64,000 nucleotides of DNA from Desulfocucumis palustris (GTDB lineage Bacteria; Bacillota; Desulfotomaculia; Desulfotomaculales; Desulfocucumaceae), in contig NZ_BFAV01000155.1 of the NCBI RefSeq assembly GCF_002933875.1, positions 1 to 64,000 on the forward strand. The letters are read 5' to 3'. Shown here piece by piece: positions 1 to 8,769 of this stretch. Both the position numbers and the translations under genes were made by a program. Under the pieces are notes generated by a model, which saw only the letters and a list, made by a program, of their open reading frames with translations, searched no databases and was not told the DNA's origin. How positions within the stretch are numbered: the stretch's first letter is position 1; each line of letters starts with the position of its first letter.

Positions 1-28
1 CCGGTATTTTTTGCCGGTATTATTACCA

Positions 29-309
29 CCGGCAAGTCATTACTTTATCACTTTTCTTTCTCCAGGTCAACCGGTATTTTTTCCCACTGCCCGGTCATTA
101 TTCCTGCCGGATTCTTTCTCCGGCACTCCCCCGGCGTTTGCCGCCGGGAGTTATAATTTTATCACTTTGCTCGTCCGGGGTCAACCGGTAGTTTATTCCA
201 CCCTTTGCCTTTATACCGCCAACAGATTGCAAGGCCCTGAATAAGCCCTTCCGAACCCAGGGCTCACTTATATGCGGCGTTTTCCGCCGGCAAGGTATAA
301 GTTTATCAC
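29..309. repeat. Three imperfect copies of a 22-23 bp GC/AT repeat
   Basis: Three related segments lie at 29-51, 144-165 and 287-309. Each starts CCGGCAAG or CCGGGAG and ends in TTTATCAC. The spacing is irregular (about 115 and 143 bp). A shorter motif, TCAACCGGTA, also occurs twice, near 67 and 182. The stretch 1-420 has no convincing gene; the open frames across it are explained by the repeats. It could be the tail of a larger repeat field left of the window. Confidence 0.5.
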
Positions 310-372
310 CGGCTATGTCTATTAATCAACCAGAAATTCATGGAAAGCATCCCTTCGGTGATAATTTACCGC

Positions 373-407
373 AAAGGGCGTGCTGCAGTGCTGCAACGCG
401 CCCTTTT
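373..407. terminator. Stem-loop just downstream of tupA
   Basis: AAAGGGCGTG pairs with CGCGCCCTTT around a 14-nt loop, only about 15 nt past the tupA stop. The U-run is short on both strands (TTTT on plus, TTT on minus), so it is a modest candidate terminator for the minus-strand gene. No tupB or tupC permease gene follows in the remaining 370 bp. Confidence 0.4.
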
Positions 408-420
408 AACAGCAATCCGG

Positions 421-1305
421 TTACTTACCCAGATCCTCTGCTTTTTTCCTCGCATCGGGATAGAATAGTGATTCGCCAAATTTATCCTTGCCGAAGTCAC
501 CGATTATTTTTTGAGTTTCCGGGCTTATCATGTACTCCACAAAAGCCTTTGCTCCCGCAGCGTTAACCTTGGGAAATTTCTCCGGGTTAACCTGCATTAC
601 GTGATATATATTCAGCAATCCCTTGTCGCCCTCGCATAATATAGCCAGTTTCAGATTTTTCTTCTGTGCAAGGTAGGTGGCCCTGTCGGTAAGGGTATAG
701 CCCTGCTTGTCATTGGCGATGGTTAATGTCTGGCCCATGCCGCTGCCGGTTTCCTGGTACCATTTTTGCCCCTTAGGGTCAATGCCGGCGGCTTTCCAAA
801 TGTCCTGTTCCTTCTTATTTGTACCGGAATCATCCCCCCTGGATACAAATATTGCTCCTTTTTCCGCTATCTTTTTAAATCCCTCGGTGCTGCTCTTTAC
901 CTGCTTTAAGCCCGCAGGGTCATTTTCCGGTCCCACCACAATAAAATCATTATGCATTACCAACTGATAGTTTGTAGCTACGCCTGAATCCACCAGGGGC
1001 TTTTCTGATTTCTGAGCGTGAGTAAGCATAACATCCGCTTCTCCCTTTTCCCCCATGGCAAGAGCCTGGCCGGTTCCCACGGCAATGGGCTTAACCCTGT
1101 AGCCTGTCTTTTTCTCAAAATCGGGAATAAGTACGTCCAGCAGTCCGCTGTCCTGGGTGCTGGTGGTGGTGGCCAATATAACGTCTTTAACTTCCGGCTG
1201 GGCGGCTTCCTTAGGCGCATCCTTGGTTTCTGTTTTAGCCTGGCAGCCAACCAGAGCCAGGGCGAATAAAGCCACCAGTAATGCTATAACATTCTTTTTC
1301 AACAC
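421..1305 (-). CDS. tupA: Tungstate-binding lipoprotein of ABC transporter (TupA-like)
   Basis: This is a secreted solute-binding lipoprotein that would capture tungstate outside the cell for an ABC importer. A lipobox (ALVGCQ) ends the signal peptide at about residue 20. The mature protein opens with the family-typical segment ILATTTSTQDSGLLDVL, followed by GTGQAL and GEADVMLTHA, the oxyanion-binding pattern of TupA. I chose the GTG at 1305 because AGGAG lies 8 nt upstream; the ATG six bases earlier is too close to that site. About 294 aa, a normal length. No tupB or tupC is adjacent in the window. Tungsten enzymes such as aldehyde:ferredoxin oxidoreductases are typical of anaerobes. A phosphate- or molybdate-type ligand is a less likely alternative. 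Confidence 0.85.
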   Translation of the reverse strand: MLKKNVIALLVALFALALVGCQAKTETKDAPKEAAQPEVKDVILATTTSTQDSGLLDVLIPDFEKKTGYRVKPIAVGTGQALAMGEKGEADVMLTHAQKSEKPLVDSGVATNYQLVMHNDFIVVGPENDPAGLKQVKSSTEGFKKIAEKGAIFVSRGDDSGTNKKEQDIWKAAGIDPKGQKWYQETGSGMGQTLTIANDKQGYTLTDRATYLAQKKNLKLAILCEGDKGLLNIYHVMQVNPEKFPKVNAAGAKAFVEYMISPETQKIIGDFGKDKFGESLFYPDARKKAEDLGK

Positions 1306-1429
1306 GCACATCTCTCCTATTGTACTTTTTTCAGCATATCTTAAACATTTGGCCTTAAGGATAATTCCTTACCGGCCTTAATAGCAATCTAATCTCTCTC
1401 AGTTCTCCCCCGGTCCTTTTTATATCTAA

Positions 1430-1550
1430 TTTTTAAGATAGCCTTTGCCTGCCGAGCATACCGGCAAGCCTTCACAACCCCAATCCTGTCACGTGATTCC
1501 CCTGGCAGCACCTCCTTGTTATGGTATACTTTTGGGCATAGGGGACTGAA
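1430..1550 (-). promoter_or_regulatory. Structured 5' leader upstream of tupA (candidate riboswitch)
   Basis: About 240 nt separate tupA from the next gene upstream. On the minus strand the leader holds a good hairpin, GCTTGCCG with CGGCAGGC around a 7-nt loop, flanked by GTGAAGGC and GCAAAGGC. TATACC near 1527 with TTGTTC about 19 nt upstream is a weak promoter candidate. Molybdenum/tungsten-cofactor RNAs control some transport and cofactor genes, so that family is the first to test. I cannot confirm a family match by eye. Confidence 0.35.
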
Positions 1551-1585
1551 CAATATTAGCCGTCCCTTTACGCCAAAATAGGCAA

Positions 1586-2254
1586 TCATGTATCCGTATT
1601 TGGGTATTTTTCCAGAACGCAGATACTGTGGTTATCCATGGTCCTTATTTTTAATTTGAAAGCTTCCGCGATCCAGGCAAAGGTTTTGGGGCTGTAAAAG
1701 CATATATGGGTAATGTCGCTGCGGTACCACCAGCCGTTAAAATCGCGGCAGGTGGTGTGAAAAAGAGTTTTAACAGCTAAAATACCCCCCGTCCCCAGCA
1801 AGGGTTCCAGTAAATTCAGTGTTTTCCCCGGATTCCGTAGATGCTCGAATACTTCGGTACTTGTAATCAGGTCGTATTCTTTACACAAAACCGATTCATC
1901 CGGATAGAAAAAAGGATCGTATACATCCGTATTAATACCCAGCCCTGCCAGCAGCGTCTTTAACACGGGTTCAGGGCCGCAACCAAAATCAAGGGTTCTT
2001 TTGATATTATTTATTTTGTCAATTCCGGCGTCCTTAATAAAACCACTTAAATATTTGACATACCCGCTGTTGTTAATAGTGTTGTCGTGCTTTTTATAAC
2101 GCCCGAACTCCTCTTCCCTGCCGGGGAAAAAACTTTCATCCAGGAATATTAAATCGCACTCCGGGCAATGGTAGTATTTCTTTTTGCCATATATTCCATA
2201 TTCCGCCGCCGTACTTCCACAAAGCCTGCAGATTTCGTTGTTGCTTCGGGTCAT
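1586..2254 (-). CDS. Zinc-ribbon class I SAM-dependent methyltransferase
   Basis: The protein (222 aa) starts with a four-cysteine zinc ribbon (CRLCG at about residue 9 and CPEC at about residue 31). A Rossmann methyltransferase domain follows with motif I LDFGCGPEP, an EVFEHLRNP segment and GGILAVKTLF. This is the layout of Methyltransf_23-type enzymes with a ribbon head, often acting on sugars or other small molecules. The substrate is unknown. It stands alone: KtrB ends about 70 bp upstream and the tupA leader lies downstream. The ATG has only a weak purine-rich site (AAAGGCG), so the start is less certain than the family. Confidence 0.7.
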   Translation of the reverse strand: MTRSNNEICRLCGSTAAEYGIYGKKKYYHCPECDLIFLDESFFPGREEEFGRYKKHDNTINNSGYVKYLSGFIKDAGIDKINNIKRTLDFGCGPEPVLKTLLAGLGINTDVYDPFFYPDESVLCKEYDLITSTEVFEHLRNPGKTLNLLEPLLGTGGILAVKTLFHTTCRDFNGWWYRSDITHICFYSPKTFAWIAEAFKLKIRTMDNHSICVLEKYPNTDT

Positions 2255-2325
2255 TCTTTTCGCCTTTTCGTCCGGAAAATTTATTATGGGCAGTGCCTAA
2301 AAACCGTACGGACATGGACGTCCTT

Positions 2326-3693
2326 TTATCCCACCATTACTTTATCCTCGGGATATTTAATCTTTTCCCTGCGTTTTGTCCTCTGGGTCAAGGCAAATAC
2401 GGCGGTGATGGTGCCCACCCGGCCCAAAAACATGGTCATGATAATCAGCAGCCTCCCCGCCGGGCTAAGCTCCGGTGTCAAACCCATGGAAAGGCCCACG
2501 GTACCGAAAGCCGAGACCGTTTCAAACAGCACCAGAAGAAAATTCTCCTCCCTCTCCACCGCCATAAGGGCTATGCTGACGACGACGATCAGTAAAATGG
2601 CCAGCAATAGAACGGCCAGCGCCTTTATTACCTGGTCCTGGGTGATGGTTCTTTTGAACAGCTGGGTATTACTCTTGCCCCTGGTCAGAGAAAGCACGGA
2701 TAGACCCAGCAGCGCAAAAGTGGAGGTTTTGATTCCACCCCCGGTGGAACCCGGCGAGGCCCCTATAAACATAAGTATGATTATAAAGAAAAGCGTATAA
2801 CTGTGCAGATGGCTGATGTCAATGGTATTGAAACCGGCAGTTCTGGGGGTTACCGACTGAAAAAACGAAGCCAGGCATTTTCCCCAGGGGGTCAATCCCT
2901 TTAGGGTATTGTCCATTTCAAAAAAATAAATAAAAACGGCGCCTACGGCGATAAGTATCCCCGAGGTCCAGAGCACCAGTTTTGTATGGGTGAAAAGCAT
3001 CTTTCTGTGACGGTAGTTCAAAATGTCGATTATTACACCAAAACCAATGCCCCCCAGAATTATCAGCGTGGCAACGGACATTGTGACCACCGTGTCATTA
3101 ACATAGCCGGTAATGGAACTGAAATTTCCGAAGATATCAAAACCGGCGTTGTTAAAGGCGCTGATGGAATGAAAAATACCGAACCAGAGGGCTCTTGGAT
3201 ACCCCAAGTCCGCTCCCAGCCTGACGGCCAGTATCACCGCAAAAAAAAGCTCCAGTAAAAATGTAATAATCAGTACGTATTTGCTGAGCCTGACCACACC
3301 CTGAAGGCTGTTCTGGTTTAACGACTCCTGTAAAATCAGCCGGTTCCTCAGTCCTATTTTCTTGCCCATCAGCATGTTAAAAAAGGTTGCCATGGTCATA
3401 AAACCAAGGCCTCCGATCTGGATCAGCAGAAGTATCACCAGTTGTCCCACGGGCGACCAGTAGGTGCCGGTGTCCACCACCACAAGTCCGGTTACGCAAA
3501 CCGCCGAGGTGGAGGTGAATAGAGCCGTGATAAAATCCGTGTATTCCCCGCCGGCTGAGCACCCGGGCAGGGTTAAGACAACGGCCCCGGTTAGTATGGT
3601 AAGGGCAAAGCCCAGTACCAGCAACTGTGGAGGGGTCAGGCTAATAGCTTTTTTAAACACACTCTTTCTCTGTAACTGTTCAAATGACGGCAT
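2326..3693 (-). CDS. Trk/Ktr-type potassium uptake channel subunit (KtrB/TrkH)
   Basis: This integral membrane protein (455 aa) forms the K+ pore of a Ktr/Trk system. The four P-loop signatures are visible: TSTSAVCVTGL at about 60-70, SAFNNAGFD, TPRTAGFNTID and SAFGTVGLS, plus the conserved GASPGSTGGGIKTST loop. Length and the basic N-terminus fit KtrB better than the longer TrkH proteins. AGCGGAGG lies just before the ATG. The cytoplasmic regulatory partner (KtrA/TrkA, an RCK protein) is not next to it or anywhere in the window, so it must be encoded elsewhere. Monocistronic in appearance. Confidence 0.88.
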   Translation of the reverse strand: MPSFEQLQRKSVFKKAISLTPPQLLVLGFALTILTGAVVLTLPGCSAGGEYTDFITALFTSTSAVCVTGLVVVDTGTYWSPVGQLVILLLIQIGGLGFMTMATFFNMLMGKKIGLRNRLILQESLNQNSLQGVVRLSKYVLIITFLLELFFAVILAVRLGADLGYPRALWFGIFHSISAFNNAGFDIFGNFSSITGYVNDTVVTMSVATLIILGGIGFGVIIDILNYRHRKMLFTHTKLVLWTSGILIAVGAVFIYFFEMDNTLKGLTPWGKCLASFFQSVTPRTAGFNTIDISHLHSYTLFFIIILMFIGASPGSTGGGIKTSTFALLGLSVLSLTRGKSNTQLFKRTITQDQVIKALAVLLLAILLIVVVSIALMAVEREENFLLVLFETVSAFGTVGLSMGLTPELSPAGRLLIIMTMFLGRVGTITAVFALTQRTKRREKIKYPEDKVMVG

Positions 3694-3834
3694 TTTTCCT
3701 CCGCTTTAGTCCTTATAGATAATGGATAAAAATAACCGGATCGCACCAATAAAGGATTTATAGTTATTTTCTATTTTTCCTGCAAACTCAATAATTATAT
3801 CCCGAATAAAAAAGATTATTAATATAAACGCACT

Positions 3835-3866
3835 CAAAAAAGCGGGAGAACCTGGAGGTTCTCCCC
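3835..3866 (-). terminator. Rho-independent terminator of htpG
   Basis: On the minus strand GGGAGAACCT pairs with AGGTTCTCCC across a 2-base centre and is followed by GCTTTTTT. It lies directly after the htpG stop codon. Confidence 0.88.
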
Positions 3867-3871
3867 TTAAG

Positions 3872-5746
3872 TCATATCTTTACCGCCCTTTCCAGTATCC
3901 TGTACATGCGGTCCACCATGCCCCTGGGGTCGGCTATCAGACCGGCGGCAATCAGTGCGTTGTCATAAAGCTGCTCCGCGGCAAGCCTGGCGAACTCTTC
4001 ATCCTTATTGCGCAATTCCGCCAACCCTTTTATAAGCTTGTGTTTAGGGTTTATTTCCAGCGCCTTTCTTGCCAATCCCGCAGAGTCATTGTTTACCATC
4101 TGCATTACCCTCTGCATGGTGCCGGTCATGTAATTATCAAGATTAATCAGGACAGCAGGGCTGTCCACCAGCCGATGGGACTCTCTTACCTCGTTCACCT
4201 TGCCCTCCAGGGTCTGCTGCAGCCAGGTGGTGAGGTTGGCCAGGCTAAGACTGTCGAGCTTTTCTTCATTATCCTGAACAGTCTCCTTTGCCTCCGGGAG
4301 ATCAAGCTCCGACTGATCAGCGGAAACCAGTTTCTTGCCTTCAAATTCGGCCAGGTTGCTCAACACAAAATCGTCTATGGGCTCGTGAGTGTATATCACT
4401 TCAACGTCCCTGATCCTGAAAGCTTCGAGGTAGGGCCCCGCCTCTATGATTTCCCGGTTGGGCCCGTTGATAAAGTATATGTTTTTCTGTTCATCCTTCA
4501 TACGGGTCACGTACTCGCCCAGGGATGTATATTTACCCGGTTCGGATTTTGACGATTCGAAACGAAGCAATGGAGCTATGTCCTTCCTATGCTGAAAATC
4601 CGAAGTGGCTCCCTCTTTTAAAAACATACCGAAGGTGTCCCAAAATTTTACGTATTTATCAGAATCGTTTTTCGCCTGTTCAGCCAGGAATTTTAAAAAC
4701 CGGCCGGTAACAACCCTGCGTAGTTTTGCCATCAGGGCGCTGTCCTGCATGGTCTCCCTTGATATGTTCAAGGGTATTTCCTCGCTGTCCAGCACGCCCT
4801 TTAAAAAACGCAGCCACTCGGGCAGCAGTCCTTCGGCCTGCTGCTGAATCAGCACCTTGCGGCAGTATAAATTCACCCCCGGTTCCATTTTTCCGAATCC
4901 GTATCTTTCAAAATTATTTTCCGGCACGAACAGCAGCGCATTAATGGACAGAGGGGCATCAGCGGAGAAATGCAGCCTGTACATCGGTTCTTCAAAGGCA
5001 TTGGCAATATATTTGTAAAACTCGTTGTACTCTTCTTCCTTTATTTCATTTTTATTCAGGGACCAGATAGCCTGTACGGTATTAACCTTTTCACCGTTAA
5101 CCGTTATTGGGAAAGGCACGAAACCGGAGTATTTTTTGATAATATTTTTAATCTTATCCGGAGAGGCAAATTCCCCGGCCTCTTCCTTTAGTTCAAGCAA
5201 TATACTGGTGCCCCTGCTCAAATCTTCCCGGACCGACAGGGAATAGTTGCCTGTCCCGTCCGATACCCAGACGTAACCCTGCCTGCCGGGACTGTATGAA
5301 CGGGTGAGTACCCGAACCCTTCCGGCAACCATGAAGGCGGAATAAAATCCCACTCCAAACTGCCCTATTAAATTTACATCCTTTTTATCCGTTTCGGCCA
5401 GGTGCCTTAAAAAAGCCCTGGAGCCGGAGTGAGCTATGGTGCCGAGGTTTTCCACAATCTCCTCTTTACTCATACCTATTCCGGTATCCGTGATGGTTAT
5501 GGTCTTTTCTTTTTCATCAACCTCTATTTTAATTTCCAGAGGCAGTTCGCTATCGCGGACATCCTTTTCCGTGAGCCTCAGATAACGAAATTTTTCCAGC
5601 GCGTCCGCGGCGTTGGAAATAAGTTCCCGCAAAAATATTTCCCTATCGGTATAAAGGGAGTTAATGACAATATCCAGAAGTTGTTTTACTTCCGCTTGAA
5701 ATTCCATTGTTTCAGAGCTTTTTACTTCATCCGTATCAGACATCAT
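3872..5746 (-). CDS. htpG: Chaperone protein HtpG (bacterial Hsp90)
   Basis: HtpG is a cytosolic ATP-dependent dimeric chaperone. The N-terminal GHKL ATPase motifs are intact: ELISNAADALEKFRY, DTGIGMSKEE, GTIAHSG and QFGVGFYSAFMV. The middle domain contains PLNISRETMQD, and the C-terminal dimerisation region follows. The start at 5746 is preceded by GAGGAGG with a 7-nt spacer; the upstream in-frame ATG at 5791 has no such site. That gives 624 aa, the usual length. It is monocistronic, with a strong terminator. No CIRCE or other heat-shock operator was recognised upstream. Confidence 0.95.
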   Translation of the reverse strand: MMSDTDEVKSSETMEFQAEVKQLLDIVINSLYTDREIFLRELISNAADALEKFRYLRLTEKDVRDSELPLEIKIEVDEKEKTITITDTGIGMSKEEIVENLGTIAHSGSRAFLRHLAETDKKDVNLIGQFGVGFYSAFMVAGRVRVLTRSYSPGRQGYVWVSDGTGNYSLSVREDLSRGTSILLELKEEAGEFASPDKIKNIIKKYSGFVPFPITVNGEKVNTVQAIWSLNKNEIKEEEYNEFYKYIANAFEEPMYRLHFSADAPLSINALLFVPENNFERYGFGKMEPGVNLYCRKVLIQQQAEGLLPEWLRFLKGVLDSEEIPLNISRETMQDSALMAKLRRVVTGRFLKFLAEQAKNDSDKYVKFWDTFGMFLKEGATSDFQHRKDIAPLLRFESSKSEPGKYTSLGEYVTRMKDEQKNIYFINGPNREIIEAGPYLEAFRIRDVEVIYTHEPIDDFVLSNLAEFEGKKLVSADQSELDLPEAKETVQDNEEKLDSLSLANLTTWLQQTLEGKVNEVRESHRLVDSPAVLINLDNYMTGTMQRVMQMVNNDSAGLARKALEINPKHKLIKGLAELRNKDEEFARLAAEQLYDNALIAAGLIADPRGMVDRMYRILERAVKI

Positions 5747-5977
5747 CCGTAAACCTCCTCTTCCATTATTCTGAACACTCACAGCCTTCACTGGAAAGGC
5801 TGCAATACAGTTTCAACAAGCTGTTTTTCCAAGATATATTATACTCATCCTTTGTTTTCCGGAAAAGTTTTTTTTAATTTTTGTCATATTAATGGCAATC
5901 CTTTTTCTCTGGCATTTTGAATAATTAATGATAATATTATAATTAATATTTAGCCAAAGGACACTGTGGAGGGACAT

Positions 5978-6565
5978 ATGAAGAAAAAACTGGGACTGGA
6001 CATAGACGGGGTTATAGCCGATTCCCAGGAAGTGATAATTGAACACCTTAACCTGATATTCGATAAAAATTATAAGCGCGGCGATTTTTTTAATTTTGAC
6101 CCGGCGCGCATGTTTGGTGTTGATCGCCATACAGTTGACCGTTTGATTATGGAACGGGAGCTGGATATTATCAAAAGAGTCAAACCCATAAACGGGGCTG
6201 CGGAAACAATAGATAAACTGCGGGAGGTTTTTTCAATTCATCTTATCTCCGCCCGAACTCCGTCGTTTTACCACAGCACGTTGGACTGGCTGGAAATGCA
6301 CAGCGTTAAGTGTGACAACCTTATCCTGCTGGGACATCATGACAAACGGCAATCCTGCCTGGACGAGGGCGTAATCCTATTTGTGGAGGATAACAAAAAA
6401 AATGCCTATCAGATAAACACCTGCGGCATTCCCGTCTACCTGTTTGACGCAACTTATAACCAGGGTGAACTCCCGGAATCAATTCAAAGAGTATATAACT
6501 GGGAGGAACTGTTTAATTATATATTAAAGGATTTCTGCCTTGACAAAGCCGGAACATCAGCCTGA
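5978..6565 (+). CDS. HAD-type 5'-nucleotidase (NT5C/YqfW-like)
   Basis: The protein (195 aa) has the HAD phosphatase core: LGLDIDGVIADS with two aspartates at residues 8 and 10, a serine in LISART as motif II, and acidic motif IV in LFVEDNKKN. This matches the 5'(3')-deoxyribonucleotidase-like family (NT5C, B. subtilis YqfW), which removes phosphate from nucleotides. I chose ATG 5978 because GGAGGG lies just ahead; an in-frame GTG at 5966 sits on the ribosome site itself. Its end overlaps or nearly abuts the next gene, so the two are probably co-translated. Confidence 0.75.
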   Translation: MKKKLGLDIDGVIADSQEVIIEHLNLIFDKNYKRGDFFNFDPARMFGVDRHTVDRLIMERELDIIKRVKPINGAAETIDKLREVFSIHLISARTPSFYHSTLDWLEMHSVKCDNLILLGHHDKRQSCLDEGVILFVEDNKKNAYQINTCGIPVYLFDATYNQGELPESIQRVYNWEELFNYILKDFCLDKAGTSA

Positions 6566-6578
6566 AAGGGTGTCTGTT

Positions 6579-7151
6579 TTGGAAGAAAAAAGCGCCTGGA
6601 TGATTATAAACGACCTTTCGCCTGTGTGGGACATTTCAGAAGCTTTAATTGACTGGGGATTAAAATTAAAATACGGTGTGCCCGGGGATATTGTATTATT
6701 TCCCGAGTTCGCCGGGATTGTTGAAATAAACAAATCAGCAGGCTCCCTGGAGGAATTGCTGTCCTTTCCCTCATCATTCTACAGCTGGCCCGACAGGGCG
6801 GTCTTTGTCAATTTAAATGATTATTCCCGCAAAAAAGCCAGGGGCTACAATTCCCCGGTACATGAATTGGGACACGCCTGCCATCACTTTTTGCAGGAAA
6901 ATGATATCCGCCTGGCGCGGCAAATAACCCGTCAATATCAATGCCGAAAAGAAAAAAACCGTTTTCTGGACAGCTATTCCCACACCAGTGAAAAGGAATT
7001 TTTCGCGCAGTATTTCATGCATTTTCATAATACCATGCTGTCCATGCACCCGGCTGTTAAAACAAAATGGGAGCTTAAAATGTTTGACCCGGAATTTTAC
7101 GATTTCATAATCCGGGTGAAAAAGGATTTCAACGAAAAGCATTCCGGGTAA
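6579..7151 (+). CDS. Putative zinc metallopeptidase (anthrax lethal-factor/PPEP-like)
   Basis: The key motif is VHELGHACHHF, a HExxH zinc site, with a downstream SEKEFFAQYF segment that can supply the third ligand (Glu). This spacing and the FAxxF pattern resemble the ATLF-like fold (lethal factor C-domain, Pro-Pro endopeptidases). No signal peptide is visible, so it may act inside the cell or be released by another route. TTG 6579 has AAAGGG 8 nt upstream; a TTG at 6540 overlapping the previous gene by 26 nt is the alternative. The product is about 190 aa. It is paired with the nucleotidase and followed by a terminator. Substrate unknown. Confidence 0.6.
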   Translation: MEEKSAWMIINDLSPVWDISEALIDWGLKLKYGVPGDIVLFPEFAGIVEINKSAGSLEELLSFPSSFYSWPDRAVFVNLNDYSRKKARGYNSPVHELGHACHHFLQENDIRLARQITRQYQCRKEKNRFLDSYSHTSEKEFFAQYFMHFHNTMLSMHPAVKTKWELKMFDPEFYDFIIRVKKDFNEKHSG

Positions 7152-7160
7152 CTTCAGTCC

Positions 7161-7190
7161 AAAACAAAAACCCCTTATTAAAGGGGTCTT
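7161..7190. terminator. Bidirectional terminator between convergent genes
   Basis: ACCCCTT/AAGGGGT with an ATTA loop. The minus strand shows a strong U-run (TTTTTGTTTT) and the plus strand a weaker one (CTTTCC). It separates the metallopeptidase gene from the convergent 98-aa gene. Confidence 0.8.
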
Positions 7191-7192
7191 TC

Positions 7193-7489
7193 CTATAACA
7201 GGTTATCTTCAATCCACTTTCTCACATCGGTGGTAATGTTATAAATATTATCCCGGGGTTTGGTTATACCCTGTTCCTCCAGGGCCTTGTCCAGGATTTC
7301 CTTAGGCGGCTGTTCTTTCAATATGGTGCTGTCACTGAGTCTTTTTTTCATCCGGTACAGCGCCAGCTGCGGATTGCCGTCGCATACGTCTATAACAAAG
7401 CTGTAACCGACGGTGCGCTCATCTTTAAATTCCTGCTTCAGGTTTATATCCCAGATTATTCTGTCCTTGATAGCTTCAAGAGCTCCCAT
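7193..7489 (-). CDS. Conserved hypothetical protein, 98 aa
   Basis: A small soluble, charged protein without recognisable catalytic motif. AAAGGAGAG precedes the ATG with good spacing, and a strong terminator follows, so it is very likely a real monocistronic gene. The central part (residues 30-50) alternates hydrophobic and polar residues like a beta sheet, and the C-terminus is helical with a tryptophan. I do not recognise the family. Confidence 0.6.
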   Translation of the reverse strand: MGALEAIKDRIIWDINLKQEFKDERTVGYSFVIDVCDGNPQLALYRMKKRLSDSTILKEQPPKEILDKALEEQGITKPRDNIYNITTDVRKWIEDNLL

Positions 7490-7597
7490 GATATCTCTCC
7501 TTTTCTTTTATTAACTATATTGTTTAACAATGACTGGTTTAAGTCCTTCTTCATTTAGCAATAGGAGTGCTTTGTTAATTTTAGCAGGAAATAATAA

Positions 7598-8140
7598 TTA
7601 TTTGCATTTCTTCTTGCCCGGAAAGACTCCACCCCTGATACCCCTGGTGTCGGAGATGTGGTAAAATGTTCCGGGCTGTATGCACTCCAGTAGATCAAGC
7701 GCCCTGTCCAGATCTTTTCTTTTAAGATTGACAAACAGTATTACCCGCTCACCATCCCTGCCCTGACCCTGCAGGCTGGTCACCCCAAAGCCCTCGCTCC
7801 GCAACCGCTCGGTAATTTCTCTCACCTTGTCGGCCTTGGGGAATATCTGCAGGGACAAAAATCCCAGGGCCAGCTTGCTGTCAATTAAGCTTCCCACATA
7901 ATTGCCCGTGGCAAACCCCCCCGCGTAGGCGACAATTTTTAATGGATCCGTGAGCCCGCCGGACAAAACCTGGCTTAAGGCAAGTATAAAAACCGTTACT
8001 TCCACAAACCCGATGACAGCAGCCATTAAACGCCGGTCCCTGGTGAGCATTAATATTCTTATTACATCCAGGGACATGTCAACCACCCTGGCAGTGAAAA
8101 TAAAAAGGTAGCCCAATACCAAAGGCAGCCAGTTCTCCAT
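7598..8140 (-). CDS. UPF0316/DUF5698-DUF2179 membrane protein (YebE-like)
   Basis: The protein (180 aa) has three N-terminal transmembrane helices (about 5-25, 38-58, 65-85) and then a cytoplasmic DUF2179-type alpha/beta domain (about 100-165). This is the UPF0316 family of Firmicutes, whose cytoplasmic domain is thought to bind a small ligand; the function is unknown. The C-terminus ends in a basic KKKCK tail. GGGAGG stands 6 nt before the ATG. The preceding minus-strand gene is a ferritin-like protein 113 bp away, with a perfect hairpin between. Confidence 0.75.
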   Translation of the reverse strand: MENWLPLVLGYLFIFTARVVDMSLDVIRILMLTRDRRLMAAVIGFVEVTVFILALSQVLSGGLTDPLKIVAYAGGFATGNYVGSLIDSKLALGFLSLQIFPKADKVREITERLRSEGFGVTSLQGQGRDGERVILFVNLKRKDLDRALDLLECIQPGTFYHISDTRGIRGGVFPGKKKCK

Positions 8141-8160
8141 GTAAAGCCTCCCCCAAAGGA

Positions 8161-8190
8161 ACTGGGAACACTAATACAAGCGTTCCCAGT
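8161..8190. terminator. Perfect 9-bp hairpin between ferritin-like and UPF0316 genes
   Basis: ACTGGGAAC at 8161-8169 is repeated inverted at 8182-8190 with a 12-nt loop. On the plus strand TTTTATT follows; on the minus strand, the direction of both flanking genes, only CCTTT follows. It could be a weak terminator after the ferritin-like gene or a leader element of the UPF0316 gene. Confidence 0.45.
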
Positions 8191-8253
8191 TTTATTAATT
8201 GTACTTATTCAATACAAAATATATAATTCCTTCCCCTTTTAAAATTTCAATGA

Positions 8254-8739
8254 TTATTTGCTTAATTCCTCCACCTGCTCCCGCAATTCCACCAGATGCA
8301 TCTTTTCTTCCTCCAGCAGCTTGCTGAACAGGTCCCTGGCAGGCTGAAATTGAATTTTATTGTACATTTCCTGGTATACCAGTATAGAATTCTTTTCCGC
8401 CTGAATTCCAATGCCCAAGGCCCATAAGGGAGTGTCGCAGTCATTGCCGCCTCCCCGGCTTTCATCAATTTCCGGAAACACATCGGCCAGGATTATAGCT
8501 TTTAAATATTTTTTTGTCGCCCCGTCCAGGGCGTCCTCTTTTTGCCCGGACAGCTCCATTCCCAAAAGCTTTTGGAAGGATTTTTTATGTTCTATTTCCT
8601 CAAGAGCCAGTTTATGAAAAATATCCCTGGTGGCTTGATTCTTCACCTTCAGCGACATGTGGGAATAAAATCTGTGTCCTTTTTCTTCGTTCTCCATGGC
8701 CATGCTGACAATATCCTGCAAGGAAAAATCATGCTCCAT
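8254..8739 (-). CDS. Ferritin-like/rubrerythrin-family diiron protein
   Basis: A 161-aa four-helix protein with the paired metal-binding pattern of rubrerythrin-like proteins: ENEEKGHRFY in helix 1, LEEIEHKKSF in helix 2, an AEKNSILVYQEM segment in helix 3 and LEEEKMHLVEL in helix 4, supplying Glu and ExxH ligands. There is no C-terminal rubredoxin domain, so it is the short type, expected in iron or peroxide handling in the cytoplasm of anaerobes. AAGGGGTG precedes the ATG. It may be co-transcribed with the glycosyltransferase ahead of it (30 bp gap). Confidence 0.78.
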   Translation of the reverse strand: MEHDFSLQDIVSMAMENEEKGHRFYSHMSLKVKNQATRDIFHKLALEEIEHKKSFQKLLGMELSGQKEDALDGATKKYLKAIILADVFPEIDESRGGGNDCDTPLWALGIGIQAEKNSILVYQEMYNKIQFQPARDLFSKLLEEEKMHLVELREQVEELSK

Positions 8740-8769
8740 AAACTCACCCCTTTAAAATTATTAAACATA

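Noticed and set aside
11-244. Open frame of 77 codons at the left edge
   Set aside because: It lies in GC-rich repeats, has no ribosome site and no protein-like texture.
1389-1589. 66-codon frame upstream of tupA
   Set aside because: It coincides with the structured leader and overlaps the end of the methyltransferase gene; no ribosome site.
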